64,000 bases of DNA from Chitinophaga caseinilytica (lineage in GTDB: Bacteria; Bacteroidota; Bacteroidia; Chitinophagales; Chitinophagaceae). This document shows, in pieces, positions 1-8,286 of this stretch. How positions within the stretch are numbered: the first letter of the stretch is position 1; the number at the start of each line of letters is the position of its first letter. The notes beneath the pieces are model-generated. The model saw only the letters and a list, made by a program, of their open reading frames with translations. It did no database searches and was not told where the DNA came from. Position numbers and translations under genes: made by a program. The stretch lies in the NCBI RefSeq assembly GCF_038396765.1, contig NZ_CP150096.1, forward strand, positions 167,501-231,500, given 5' to 3'.

Positions 1-42
1 CCCGAAGAAAAACACAGAAACAGCCATAGGCAAGCCTTCCAG

Positions 43-795
43 CTACAAACTTTTTCCAAACGAACCCTCGGGATACTGCACTTCCATCAAACATAAACCC
101 TGCGGCGGCACCGCAAAATCCGCCAGCGTACAATCCCTGCTTTCTATCGCAACCCTGAACTCATCCAGCGAAATCCGCTCCCGGCCCACACGCAGCATCG
201 TCCCCACCATCCCGCGGACCATCCCGCGAAGAAAACGGTTCGCACTCACGTTATAGACTATACGCTCGCCCTCCTGCTTCCATACAGACTCACGGATCGT
301 GCAATTGAACGTTTTCACCTGGGTATTCCGCTTCGAAAACGTAGTAAAATCACGGTATTCCATCAATACCGCCGCCGCTTCCTGCAACAAATCCATGTTC
401 AGCCGATATGGGAAGAAATAGCCACGATCGCGCAGGAACGGGTCTTTCGAAGTATATAACGTGTATTCGTAAGAACGCCCCGTGGCCGCAAAGCGGCTGT
501 GGAGCTCGTCCCCCACCGGGTACACCCCTTTCACCACGATATCCGGCGGCAAAATCGCGTTCATCTTATATACGAACTGCGGATGGAGCGGCTGCTCCAT
601 ATCGAAATGCAGGAAATTCTGCCGGGCATGCACACCCGCATCCGTACGGCTGGAACCCGTTGTTTCCACCCGCTCGCGCATGAGCACGCTGATGCCGTGG
701 TCGATTTCCGACTGCACCGTCAAGGTGTTTTCCTGCACCTGGAACCCGCTGAAACGGGCGCCCATATAAGCAACTTCGATAAAATACCTGGCCAT
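43..795 (-). CDS. truA: tRNA pseudouridine(38-40) synthase TruA
   Basis: TruA isomerises uridines 38-40 of the tRNA anticodon arm to pseudouridine in the cytoplasm. The 250-residue product has the family's usual length. The catalytic aspartate lies in GSSRTDAGVHARQN (D52), and the N-terminal FSGFQVQ and the later RFLRGMVRGMVGTML segment are also typical of TruA. On the minus strand TTTG (forward 826-829) and TACTTTCG lie just upstream, 16 bases apart, resembling a Bacteroidota promoter; the start is only about a dozen bases below it, so the leader would be very short. The gene reads away from the DUF4476 gene behind it, with a hairpin between them. Family assignment is secure. Confidence 0.97.
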   Translation of the reverse strand: MARYFIEVAYMGARFSGFQVQENTLTVQSEIDHGISVLMRERVETTGSSRTDAGVHARQNFLHFDMEQPLHPQFVYKMNAILPPDIVVKGVYPVGDELHSRFAATGRSYEYTLYTSKDPFLRDRGYFFPYRLNMDLLQEAAAVLMEYRDFTTFSKRNTQVKTFNCTIRESVWKQEGERIVYNVSANRFLRGMVRGMVGTMLRVGRERISLDEFRVAIESRDCTLADFAVPPQGLCLMEVQYPEGSFGKSL

Positions 796-825
796 GATGC
801 GCGAAAGTAGGCATTTTTAAAACGA

Positions 826-859
826 CAAATGGTGAACGGACGCATCCATTCACCATTTG
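826..859 (-). terminator. Hairpin between the DUF4476 gene and truA
   Basis: Perfect 11-bp inverted repeat (826-836 and 849-859, arms CAAATGGTGAA / TTCACCATTTG) directly after the stop of the DUF4476 gene. On the minus strand it is followed by a short GTCGTTTT tract, so it looks like a modest intrinsic terminator. One arm overlaps the possible -33 element of truA. Confidence 0.55.
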
Positions 860-877
860 ACATTCGCTTTTTTATCG

Positions 878-2449
878 TTACCGTTTCAGCATCGCCTTGA
901 AACGATTCTTGTAGTAATTATCGCTCAGCAGATCGGACAATTTGGAGAAATTGTCGGAATCGTACGTCCGCGCATAAGCCGCATCCATCAGCTGGTAGCG
1001 GTTTTCGTCGGACGAGATGAGCTGTGCGAGCGCCCTCACCTGCTCGGTACTTACGCAGGTGTTGCGGGTGCCTTTCCGGAAGGCATCGACCATGTCCGCG
1101 TCCGTTTTCCGGCTGTTCATCGTGCGCAGCAGTTTGCGGAAGGCCTCTGTTTCCAGGACTTTCGGGCAATCACTGTTCACCATTTTCAGATCGGATTTCT
1201 TATCCTTCGATTCCGGCGCAGCATCGTGCCAGCCTACGTTTGCGAGGCTGTCGCGCGAGAGGGCTTCCCGGTCGGCGGCTTCACGGGCCGCTTTCTTTTG
1301 CTGGCGGCGGGCTTCGCGGGCGTCTTTCGCGCTGGTTTCCTCCTCCTCAGCAGGTACCGATTTCGGTTCCGGCGCAGTGGCGGCGGGCGTAGCAGCAGGC
1401 GTAGCAGCGGGCGCTTCACCGAAATCTATGAATTCCGGCTCGGAGCCTTCTTTCTTCTTTTTCGCTTTTTTCGGCTTTTCTTCCGGCGCTTTTTCTTCTA
1501 CCGGCTGTTCTTTGGGTGCTTCTTTGGGCGACTCTTTCGCGGATTCTCCGGTGGCGGCGGCCTCTGCTTCCTTAAGGGCTTCGTCGGCCGCGGCGCGTTT
1601 TTCCTCTTCCATTACGGTGCCGAGCAATTCCTTTTCTTCTTCGGTCAGGGGGTCGCGCTGGCCCTTTTTCCGCTTTTTGGCTGGCTTTTCGGGCTCGGCA
1701 GCAGGGGCCGATACGTCTACAGGTGCTTCAGTAGCGGCGGCTGGCTTGGGTTTGGGGAGATTCATCTCAGCGGGACGATCATCCGTCACAACCTTATCCA
1801 ACGATTCAGCAAAGCTGTTTTTCTTTTTCGGATCGGCCTTCGGAGCGGTTTGCGCAACAACGGGGGTTGTATCGGCGGGCATTTCCGCCTTCGGGGCCGG
1901 AGTTTCTTCCACGGGCTGTTCTCCGGCGGCCTTTTCTTCCGCTTTCTTTTTCGCCAAAGCGGCCTCAACATCGGCCTGCACGTTATTGATCAGCTCCTTC
2001 TGTTCGGGCGTTGCGCTATCGCTGGAAATGCGGGTTACGGCCACGGCCTCCGATTCAGCGGGCTTTTCGGCGGGTTGAGCGCCGCCGGCACCGGCAGATT
2101 TGAGGGAAGCGAAGGTTTGAAGGTCGTACAGCGCCCATTCCTGGTCGCCGCTATTTTTAAGCAGGTATCCGTAATCGCGGTTACCGGCGAGGCGGATGGT
2201 GAATTGCTGTTCGGGGGCTTCTCCTTTGGGGAAACCGATGGTTACCGGCACTTTGCCGGCTTCCATTTTGGGAAGGATCACGTACCCTTTCACGGACGAG
2301 CTGAGCAGCTTCCCGTCGAGTTTGACGTAGAAAGGCTGCTGCTTTTCGTGCTGTATATATACAAAATACGACGCATCCTGCGCGGCCAGGCCCGTTGCGA
2401 TGAACAGGCAGCACGCCAGATACAACAGTTTTAGTTTGATTGATTGCAT
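878..2449 (-). CDS. Exported DUF4476 protein with a long Lys/Glu/Pro/Ala-rich linker
   Basis: A 523-residue secreted or periplasmic protein of unknown function. Residues 1-23 form a signal peptide ending LAAQ. Residues about 25-110 are a compact beta-rich region (ASYFVYIQHEKQQPFYVKL), which in this family precedes a disordered linker. Residues about 120-415 are low complexity, dominated by A, E, K and P with many KKK, EKP and PAAT runs. The last ~95 residues (SDCPKVLETEAFRKLLRTM to the end) match the helical DUF4476 domain, found almost only in Bacteroidota. It ends 20 bases before the biotin carrier gene's stop side, on the same strand and downstream of it, so the two may be co-transcribed. 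Domain identity is fairly secure; the role is unknown. Confidence 0.85.
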   Translation of the reverse strand: MQSIKLKLLYLACCLFIATGLAAQDASYFVYIQHEKQQPFYVKLDGKLLSSSVKGYVILPKMEAGKVPVTIGFPKGEAPEQQFTIRLAGNRDYGYLLKNSGDQEWALYDLQTFASLKSAGAGGAQPAEKPAESEAVAVTRISSDSATPEQKELINNVQADVEAALAKKKAEEKAAGEQPVEETPAPKAEMPADTTPVVAQTAPKADPKKKNSFAESLDKVVTDDRPAEMNLPKPKPAAATEAPVDVSAPAAEPEKPAKKRKKGQRDPLTEEEKELLGTVMEEEKRAAADEALKEAEAAATGESAKESPKEAPKEQPVEEKAPEEKPKKAKKKKEGSEPEFIDFGEAPAATPAATPAATAPEPKSVPAEEEETSAKDAREARRQQKKAAREAADREALSRDSLANVGWHDAAPESKDKKSDLKMVNSDCPKVLETEAFRKLLRTMNSRKTDADMVDAFRKGTRNTCVSTEQVRALAQLISSDENRYQLMDAAYARTYDSDNFSKLSDLLSDNYYKNRFKAMLKR

Positions 2450-2469
2450 AATGATGACTGATACAAATA

Positions 2470-2976
2470 TTATTCCAGCACGATGAGCACTTCGCCTTTT
2501 TCGACGGCCTTCCGCTCAGTGACCCTGATCTCTTTCACCACCGCGTCTGCAGTGGATTTGAATACATTTTCCATCTTCATGGCCTCCAGGATGAGTACCG
2601 GATCGCCTTTTTTGATGGTTTGCCCCGGCTCCACGAGTATTTTCAGCACCATGCCGGGCATAGGCGCCTTGATATCATTCACCTTCCTGGCGGCAGCCTG
2701 GGTAAGCCCCATGGATGCCAGGAGGCGGTCCATCGGCCCTTCGAGCCCCACTTCGTATACGGATTGGCCGATGCGAAGGGTGACGGTTTTCTCCGACCGG
2801 TCCGTCCCCACTACTTCGGCAACGAAGCTCTTCCCGTCTACCAGCAAGCTAAACCCACCTGAAGGCAGGTGCTCGGCAGACCAGGATACGGGCTTCCCGT
2901 CGCACTCCGGCCCGCCATCGGCGCCGGAAAGATTTATTTCATACGGCTTGCGGCCGTTTACGGTAGCTTTGATCAT
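2470..2976 (-). CDS. Biotin carboxyl carrier protein / biotinyl-lipoyl domain protein
   Basis: A 168-residue protein ending in a biotinyl domain. The modified lysine is K134 in LEAMKMEN, preceded by KAPMPGMVLKILVEPGQ, the standard biotinyl beta-hairpin. The first ~90 residues resemble the linker of acyl-CoA carboxylase alpha subunits rather than AccB of the fatty-acid pathway. It probably carries carboxybiotin for an acetyl- or propionyl-CoA carboxylase whose other subunits lie outside this window; no carboxylase gene is adjacent. It is divergent from the M1 aminopeptidase across about 125 bp. Domain certain, partner enzyme unknown. Confidence 0.9.
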   Translation of the reverse strand: MIKATVNGRKPYEINLSGADGGPECDGKPVSWSAEHLPSGGFSLLVDGKSFVAEVVGTDRSEKTVTLRIGQSVYEVGLEGPMDRLLASMGLTQAAARKVNDIKAPMPGMVLKILVEPGQTIKKGDPVLILEAMKMENVFKSTADAVVKEIRVTERKAVEKGEVLIVLE

Positions 2977-3020
2977 ATAAATAACATGTCCTATCTGTAC
3001 AAAAATAACAATTTTAACCG

Positions 3021-3054
3021 CTTGCGTCGTTTTTGGGCCATTTGTTTAAATTTG
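3021..3054 (+). promoter_or_regulatory. Bacteroidota-type promoter of the M1 aminopeptidase
   Basis: An exact -7 element TAAATTTG lies at 3047-3054. A weaker -33 candidate (CTTG at 3021-3024) is placed 22 bases upstream. Transcription would start near 3061, where a GCCCTC-CCC-GAGGGC hairpin (3061-3075) would sit at the 5' end of the message. Confidence 0.55.
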
Positions 3055-3101
3055 ACCCCTGCCCTCCCCGAGGGCGCTTATTTTTGAACAAATCGTTTTG
3101 C

Positions 3102-5693
3102 ATGTATTTACCAACTAAGAACATTCCGGCTCTCCTGATGGCCGGGGTAGCCATGCTGGGCATCTACGCTCCTGCTTTCGCGCAAAGCGCGGCGGAAAAA
3201 GAGGATCCTCAGCTCAGCATCTACCGGGCGTCCCCCACCAAAATCAACAATGTAGTCCACACGAAACTCGACGTACGTTTCGACTACGCCAAGCGCCACC
3301 TGATCGGCAAGGCCTGGCTGACCCTTAAACCCCACTTTTACCCGACCGACAGCCTGACACTGGATGCCAAAGGTATGGACATCCGCTCCGTAACCCTCGT
3401 TCAGCCGGCAGGCGCATCCGTCGCGAAATTCCCTTCCGACGGGCTTCTCAAAACCGCGCGCAGCACGCCGCTTCAGTATGTATACGACGGAAAGGAGATC
3501 CGCGTCAAACTGAACAAAACATACAGCAGCAACGATTCCTATATTGTTTATATCGATTACACCGCCAAGCCCGACGAACTGAAAGTCGAAGGCAGCGAGG
3601 CGATCACCGACGCCAAGGGGCTTTATTTCATCAACCCCGACGGCACCGAGCCCAACAAACCCACGCAGATCTGGACACAGGGCGAAACCGAAGCCTCTTC
3701 CGCGTGGTTCCCCACCATCGACAAAACCAACCAGCGCACCACTTCGGAGATTTCCATGACGGTCGACAAAAAGTACGTCACCCTCTCCAACGGTAAACTG
3801 GTAAGCCAGAAGCCCAACGCCAACGGTACCCGCACTGACACCTGGCGCATGGAGCTTCCTCACGCCCCTTACCTCTTCATGATGGCGGTAGGCGACTTCG
3901 CCGTTATAAAAGACAGCTGGCGCGGGAAAGAGGTGAACTACTACGTGGAAAAGGAATACGCTCCCCACGCCAAGGCTATTTTCGGCAACACGCCCGAAAT
4001 GATGACCTTCTTCTCGAAACTCGTAGGGTACGACTATCCCTGGGTGAAATACAGCCAGGTGGTAGTGCGCGACTATGTGTCCGGCGCCATGGAGAACACC
4101 ACGGCTACCGTTCACGGCGATTTCGTGCAGAAAACCGACCGCGAACTGCTGGACGATGACGATCGCCTCGGCGAATCCGTGATCGCGCACGAGCTGTTCC
4201 ACCACTGGTTCGGCGACCTCGCCACCTGCGAATCATGGAGCAACCTCACCATGAACGAATCTTTTGCCGACTACAGCGAATACCTCTGGTTCGAGCACAA
4301 ATTCGGCAAAGACGCGGCAGATGAACACGGGTATGCGGCCATGCATAATTACATGGAATCCGCACAATACCGTGGCGACCGTCACCTCGTTCGCTTCCAT
4401 TATCACAGCCAGGAAGACATGTTCGACGCCGTTACTTACCAGAAAGGCGGTCGCATCCTCCATATGCTGCGCAATTACATGGGCGACGACGCATTCTTCA
4501 AAGCGATGGGCCTTTACCTGAAGACCAACGCTTTCAAGGCAACAGAAGCCCATCACTTCCGCCTCGCAGCGGAAGAGGTGACCGGGCAGGACCTCAACTG
4601 GTTCTTTAACCAGTGGTATTTCGGCCAGGGTTACCCCACGCTCGATATCTCCTACGACTACAGCAAGCCCGGCTCTGCGGGCGTAACCATCGAGCAGAAA
4701 GGCGAGAAGATCTTCGACCTGCCCATCGCGATCGACGTATACGAAGGCGGTAAGAAGACACGGCATAACGTGCGCATCACCGAAAAAACGAGCAATTTCA
4801 GCTTCCCGGTGAGTGGCAAACCTGATTTCGTGAATGTGGACGGCGACAAAATCCTCATTCTCGAGAAGACCGACCGCCGCAATCTGGCTACATACGTGTT
4901 CCAGTATAAAAACGCTACTACCTACCGCGACCGCCGCGAAGCGATCGAAGAGTGCCTGAAACAACAGACCGGCAACGCAGACGCACGCGCCATCGTTATA
5001 GCCGCCCTGCGCGATAAATACGAAGGCCTGCGTGCCCTCACCATTTCCGGCCTGAAGATGGACAACAACGACGTAAAAACCGCTGCCATCCCGGTACTGA
5101 CCGATCTCGCGAAAAACGATCCCGCAGCTCCGGTCCGCGCCGCTTCGCTGAAGCAGCTCAGCAAACTGAAGGACCCGCAATACGCTACCCTCTTCGAAAA
5201 CGCGCTGAAAGACCGCTCCTACCTCGTGGAAGGCGCCGGCCTCGTGGGCCTCGCCGATCTCGACGTAAAGAAAGCCTACGCCCTTGCCAAAACCATGGAA
5301 AAGTCCGCCCGCGGCGGACTGGGCACTGCTATCGCGAACGTGTACGCACAGAACGGCAGCGAGGCAGACGTGCCCTACTTCGCAACCAATCTCGCGAACA
5401 GCACCGGCCAGGACAAGATCGGCGCAGCCATCCTGTACCTTGGCATCCTCGGCCAGATCGACAATACCGCCCTTGTCAACAAAGGCGTGACCGATGTGTA
5501 CGATGCCATCACGCAATTCAACAACAGCTGGGTGAACAACTACATCATCAACCTGATGCAGCCGCTCGCCAAGAAAAAACAGGAAAAGGCCGCCGCCGCT
5601 ACTACCGGCGAGCTTCGCAACGAGCTCAGCAAGCAGGCGACCCACATCCTGCAGACCGTTCAGAAAATAAAAGAACAGACGAAGGAAGAGTAA
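3102..5693 (+). CDS. Secreted M1 family zinc aminopeptidase
   Basis: An 863-residue gluzincin that removes N-terminal residues from peptides. The ATG at 3102 is chosen because it opens a good signal peptide (ending PAFAQS) and lies downstream of the promoter; the frame is open further upstream. The exopeptidase motif GAMEN is at residues 328-332 and the zinc site HELFHHW is at 363-369, with the third ligand E386 in NESFADY (HEXXH-X18-E). Residues from about 590 to the end form helical HEAT/ARM-like repeats, common in Bacteroidota M1 enzymes. A strong terminator follows. Export to the periplasm or cell surface is inferred from the signal peptide; the natural substrate is unknown. Confidence 0.95.
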   Translation: MYLPTKNIPALLMAGVAMLGIYAPAFAQSAAEKEDPQLSIYRASPTKINNVVHTKLDVRFDYAKRHLIGKAWLTLKPHFYPTDSLTLDAKGMDIRSVTLVQPAGASVAKFPSDGLLKTARSTPLQYVYDGKEIRVKLNKTYSSNDSYIVYIDYTAKPDELKVEGSEAITDAKGLYFINPDGTEPNKPTQIWTQGETEASSAWFPTIDKTNQRTTSEISMTVDKKYVTLSNGKLVSQKPNANGTRTDTWRMELPHAPYLFMMAVGDFAVIKDSWRGKEVNYYVEKEYAPHAKAIFGNTPEMMTFFSKLVGYDYPWVKYSQVVVRDYVSGAMENTTATVHGDFVQKTDRELLDDDDRLGESVIAHELFHHWFGDLATCESWSNLTMNESFADYSEYLWFEHKFGKDAADEHGYAAMHNYMESAQYRGDRHLVRFHYHSQEDMFDAVTYQKGGRILHMLRNYMGDDAFFKAMGLYLKTNAFKATEAHHFRLAAEEVTGQDLNWFFNQWYFGQGYPTLDISYDYSKPGSAGVTIEQKGEKIFDLPIAIDVYEGGKKTRHNVRITEKTSNFSFPVSGKPDFVNVDGDKILILEKTDRRNLATYVFQYKNATTYRDRREAIEECLKQQTGNADARAIVIAALRDKYEGLRALTISGLKMDNNDVKTAAIPVLTDLAKNDPAAPVRAASLKQLSKLKDPQYATLFENALKDRSYLVEGAGLVGLADLDVKKAYALAKTMEKSARGGLGTAIANVYAQNGSEADVPYFATNLANSTGQDKIGAAILYLGILGQIDNTALVNKGVTDVYDAITQFNNSWVNNYIINLMQPLAKKKQEKAAAATTGELRNELSKQATHILQTVQKIKEQTKEE

Positions 5694-5763
5694 TGACGGT
5701 AGCCAACGGGCGTTCCCCGATTGGACGCCGTTGTACCGCTCATTCCTATTCCAATATCCTTTT

Positions 5764-5798
5764 CAGCAGCTCTCCCACCGCGGGGAGCTGCTTTTTTT
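5764..5798 (+). terminator. Terminator after the M1 aminopeptidase
   Basis: GC-rich hairpin AGCAGCTC..., with right arm GGGGAGCTGCT, followed by seven T residues. Confidence 0.85.
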
Positions 5799-5851
5799 AT
5801 GGTATTTATAAACCGGCTTTGCTATCTTCAGGGGAATAAATTCCACTGTCC

Positions 5852-7174
5852 ATGCTATCGCCCTTATTGCTCGTCGTACTGTCCATTCTCCTATTGATCG
5901 CACTGATCATGTGGGTCAAGCTCGATACTTTCATCTCTTTTATCATCGTCAGCATTTTCCTCGCGCTGGCTTGCGGGCTCAACGGGCCTGCCATCGGGAA
6001 GTCGATCACCGGCGGTATCGGCTCCACGCTGGGCTCGCTGGTTACCATCCTGGGATTCGGCGCCATGCTGGGCAAACTGGTGGCCGACAGCGGCGCGGCG
6101 CAGCGGATTACCTCCTCGATGGTCCGGATTTTCGGTATCCGGCATATCCAGTGGGGCATGGCGCTGGCAGGGCTGCTGGTGGGCATCCCCATGTTTTATA
6201 CGGCGGGCTTCGTGATCGTGGTGCCGCTGATCTTTGCCACGGGGCTTTCCACACGGCTGCCGCTGCTCTACATCGGCATCCCCATGATCTCGGCGCTTTC
6301 TACCGCGCACGGCTTTTTGCCACCGCATCCTTCTCCCACGGCGATCAGCCAGCAACTGGGGGCCGACCTGGGCAAAACCCTCGTGTACGGCCTGATCATC
6401 GCCATACCAACCATCGCGATTGCCGGCCCCCTTTTCGGCAGGACCCTCCGTAAAATGGAGGTAACGCCCGAACAGGGACTGATCCAGATCGAGCAGCGGC
6501 CGGACGATGCGCTTCCAGGCCTTGGCATCAGTCTTTTTACAGCGCTGCTCCCCCTCATCCTTCTCACCATTACCACGGCGATGGATCCTTTCCTGGCGGC
6601 GAACAGTGTGCTTCGCCCGGCGGTGTCGCTCATCGGCGATCCGAATATCGCGATGCTGCTTTCCCTGCTGGCGGCTATTTATTTACTGGGCCTCCGGCGC
6701 GGCACGCCCATGAAAGCGCTCATGAAATCGCTTGAGACTGCGTTCAAGGATGTGGCGCCGATCATGCTCATCATTGCGGGCAGCGGGGTTTTCATGCAGG
6801 TAATCAAGGATGGCGGCATCAATACTTACATCGGGCAGTCGATGCAAGGGATTTCCGTATCCCCGCTGGTGCTGGGTTGGCTCATTGCCGCGGCGATCCG
6901 CGTTTGCGTAGGATCGGCTACGGTGGCGGGCCTGACCACCGTCGGCATTCTCCTCCCCATTATACAGCAACAGCAGGTGCATCCGGAGCTGATGGTGCTT
7001 TCCATCGGGGCGGGCAGCCTCATGTTCAGCCACGTGAACGATGGCGGGTTCTGGCTCTTCAAGGAATATTTCAACCTGACCCTCAAACAAACCTTCGCCA
7101 CCTGGTCGGTCATGGAAACGATCGTGTCTGTGTGCGGGCTCATCGGTGTGCTGGTTTTGCAACAATTCCTGTAA
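5852..7174 (+). CDS. GntP-family permease (gluconate/D-serine type)
   Basis: A 440-residue inner-membrane protein with about a dozen hydrophobic helices and GntP landmarks: FGAMLGKLVADSGAAQRI, HGFLPPHPSPTAI and VGSATVAGLTT. The family includes gluconate:H+ symporters and the D-serine carrier DsdX. The following genes (RidA, a D-amino-acid PLP lyase and an M19 dipeptidase) favour a D-amino-acid or related substrate over gluconate; no gluconate kinase or dehydrogenase is nearby. The neighbours start 640 bp downstream, so they are probably transcribed separately. Family secure, substrate inferred. Confidence 0.93.
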   Translation: MLSPLLLVVLSILLLIALIMWVKLDTFISFIIVSIFLALACGLNGPAIGKSITGGIGSTLGSLVTILGFGAMLGKLVADSGAAQRITSSMVRIFGIRHIQWGMALAGLLVGIPMFYTAGFVIVVPLIFATGLSTRLPLLYIGIPMISALSTAHGFLPPHPSPTAISQQLGADLGKTLVYGLIIAIPTIAIAGPLFGRTLRKMEVTPEQGLIQIEQRPDDALPGLGISLFTALLPLILLTITTAMDPFLAANSVLRPAVSLIGDPNIAMLLSLLAAIYLLGLRRGTPMKALMKSLETAFKDVAPIMLIIAGSGVFMQVIKDGGINTYIGQSMQGISVSPLVLGWLIAAAIRVCVGSATVAGLTTVGILLPIIQQQQVHPELMVLSIGAGSLMFSHVNDGGFWLFKEYFNLTLKQTFATWSVMETIVSVCGLIGVLVLQQFL

Positions 7175-7360
7175 GCCCCGGGAAGGCTGCAAGTATAAGC
7201 AGGAAATGCTTTGCCATATTGTTCAGTTTTTATTGCAGGTATAGATACCTCCGAAAAATGGATAAAAATGAATGATATCGGTCATTCCGCGTAGCCGGAA
7301 GATTGCGTAATTTCCATTGGGCTAAAATCACAAGCTGATAATTCAGCAAGATGTGAATGG

Positions 7361-7374
7361 TTTAACCGGTTAAA
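7361..7374. promoter_or_regulatory. LacI-type palindrome TTTAACCGGTTAAA
   Basis: A perfect 14-bp palindrome centred on CCGG. It resembles operators of the LacI/GntR-repressor family, which have a central CG pair. It lies between the permease stop and the tandem repeats, 440 bp before ridA. No LacI-type gene is in the window, so the regulator is unknown. Confidence 0.35.
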
Positions 7375-7400
7375 ATACTATTCATCTTAAAACAATAGTC

Positions 7401-7611
7401 ATAGCTGCAAAGGCGTGTTCCGATGGGGACGCGCAAATGATTGAGGATGCCTCCTATTTAGGTTACCCATAAGATGCAACGGCGTATTCCTCCTTAGGGA
7501 CGCGCAAATGATTGAAGACGCCACCGGCTTAGGTTACGCATAAGATGCAACGGCGTACTACCATGGGAGACGCGCAAAAGATTGAGGATACCTTCGGCAC
7601 AGGTAACCCAT
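7401..7611. repeat. Three tandem copies of a ~70-bp repeat
   Basis: The copies run 7401-7470, 7471-7541 and 7542-7611. Each contains GGCGT ... GACGCGCAAA, then GATTGA(A/G)GA, and ends in AGGTNACNCAT. In every copy GCGT can pair with ACGC around a variable loop that keeps a small inner CC/GG stem. The minus strand of each copy opens an ATG reading frame with the shared peptide core PQSFAR, but unit lengths of 70 and 71 bp break any continuous frame. The 640-bp gap between the permease gene and ridA (7175-7814) holds these repeats, the palindrome at 7361 and no credible gene. Confidence 0.8.
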
Positions 7612-7814
7612 AGTCACCACACGGAACCCCATAAAAGTTCCGTCGGAAGTTAATCTTGAAACGCGAAACCAATATAAAATTCCAGGGCCCGGCCCCGGCA
7701 TTTTGCCAAAACTGCAACTAAACCATGGCTCGCTAGCAGACAATTCTGCAAATACTGCAAATGTTTCTATTGGAATTGCAAAAAATATTCGTTTAACTTT
7801 AAACAAATTTCGTG

Positions 7815-8279
7815 ATGACCGCAGCCGACAACTTCGCCGCACTGGGCCTCGTGCTTCCGCCGCCACCCGCGCCCAAAGGGGTTTACAGGCCCCTGCTGAT
7901 CGTCGATAAGTTCGTTTACGTTTCCGGCCACGGGCCCGTATTGCCCGACGGCTCGCTCCTTCGCGGCAAAGCCGGCCTGGAACTGAACGCAGACGGCGCC
8001 AAGCTCGCCGCGCAGCAAGTAGGCCTCACCATCCTCTCCACCCTGGTTTCCCAACTCGGCTCCCTGAACCGTATCAAAAGGGTAATCAAAATACTGGGGA
8101 TGGTCAACGCCACCCCGGAATTCAGCACCCATCCGCATGTGCTCAACGGCTGCAGCGAACTGTTCGCCAAAATCTGGGGACCGGAAAACGGCGTAGGCGT
8201 GAGAAGCGCCGTGGGCATGGGCTCACTGCCGGATAACATCACCGTCGAGATCGAAGCTATTTTTGAATTATCAGACTGA
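7815..8279 (+). CDS. RidA/YjgF-family enamine/imine deaminase
   Basis: A 154-residue RidA-type protein. Members hydrolyse reactive 2-aminoacrylate and related enamines released by PLP dehydratases. The active-site arginine is in VRSAVGMGSLPDN and the conserved acidic residue in VEIEAIFEL. An in-frame GTG sits one codon upstream (7812), so the start is uncertain by one residue. The next gene, a D-threonine aldolase/D-serine dehydratase-like enzyme, begins 7 bases after the stop. That pairing suggests RidA clears the enamine made by its neighbour. It belongs to the longer RidA group, about 150 residues instead of ~128. Confidence 0.92.
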   Translation: MTAADNFAALGLVLPPPPAPKGVYRPLLIVDKFVYVSGHGPVLPDGSLLRGKAGLELNADGAKLAAQQVGLTILSTLVSQLGSLNRIKRVIKILGMVNATPEFSTHPHVLNGCSELFAKIWGPENGVGVRSAVGMGSLPDNITVEIEAIFELSD

Positions 8280-8286
8280 ACCATTC

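Noticed and set aside
1..27. Minus-strand ATG at 27 with MAVSVFFFG reading off the window edge
   Set aside because: It may be the start of the gene after truA, but nine codons are too few to support a call.
857..2434. Long plus-strand open frame (525 codons) opposite the DUF4476 gene
   Set aside because: It is rich in Phe, Gly and Arg with no domain signature and mirrors the Lys/Glu/Pro-rich linker of the real gene; it is open through composition.
7401..7611. 70-bp repeats considered as a CRISPR array
   Set aside because: Units are contiguous and degenerate, with no unique spacers of constant length and no cas genes.
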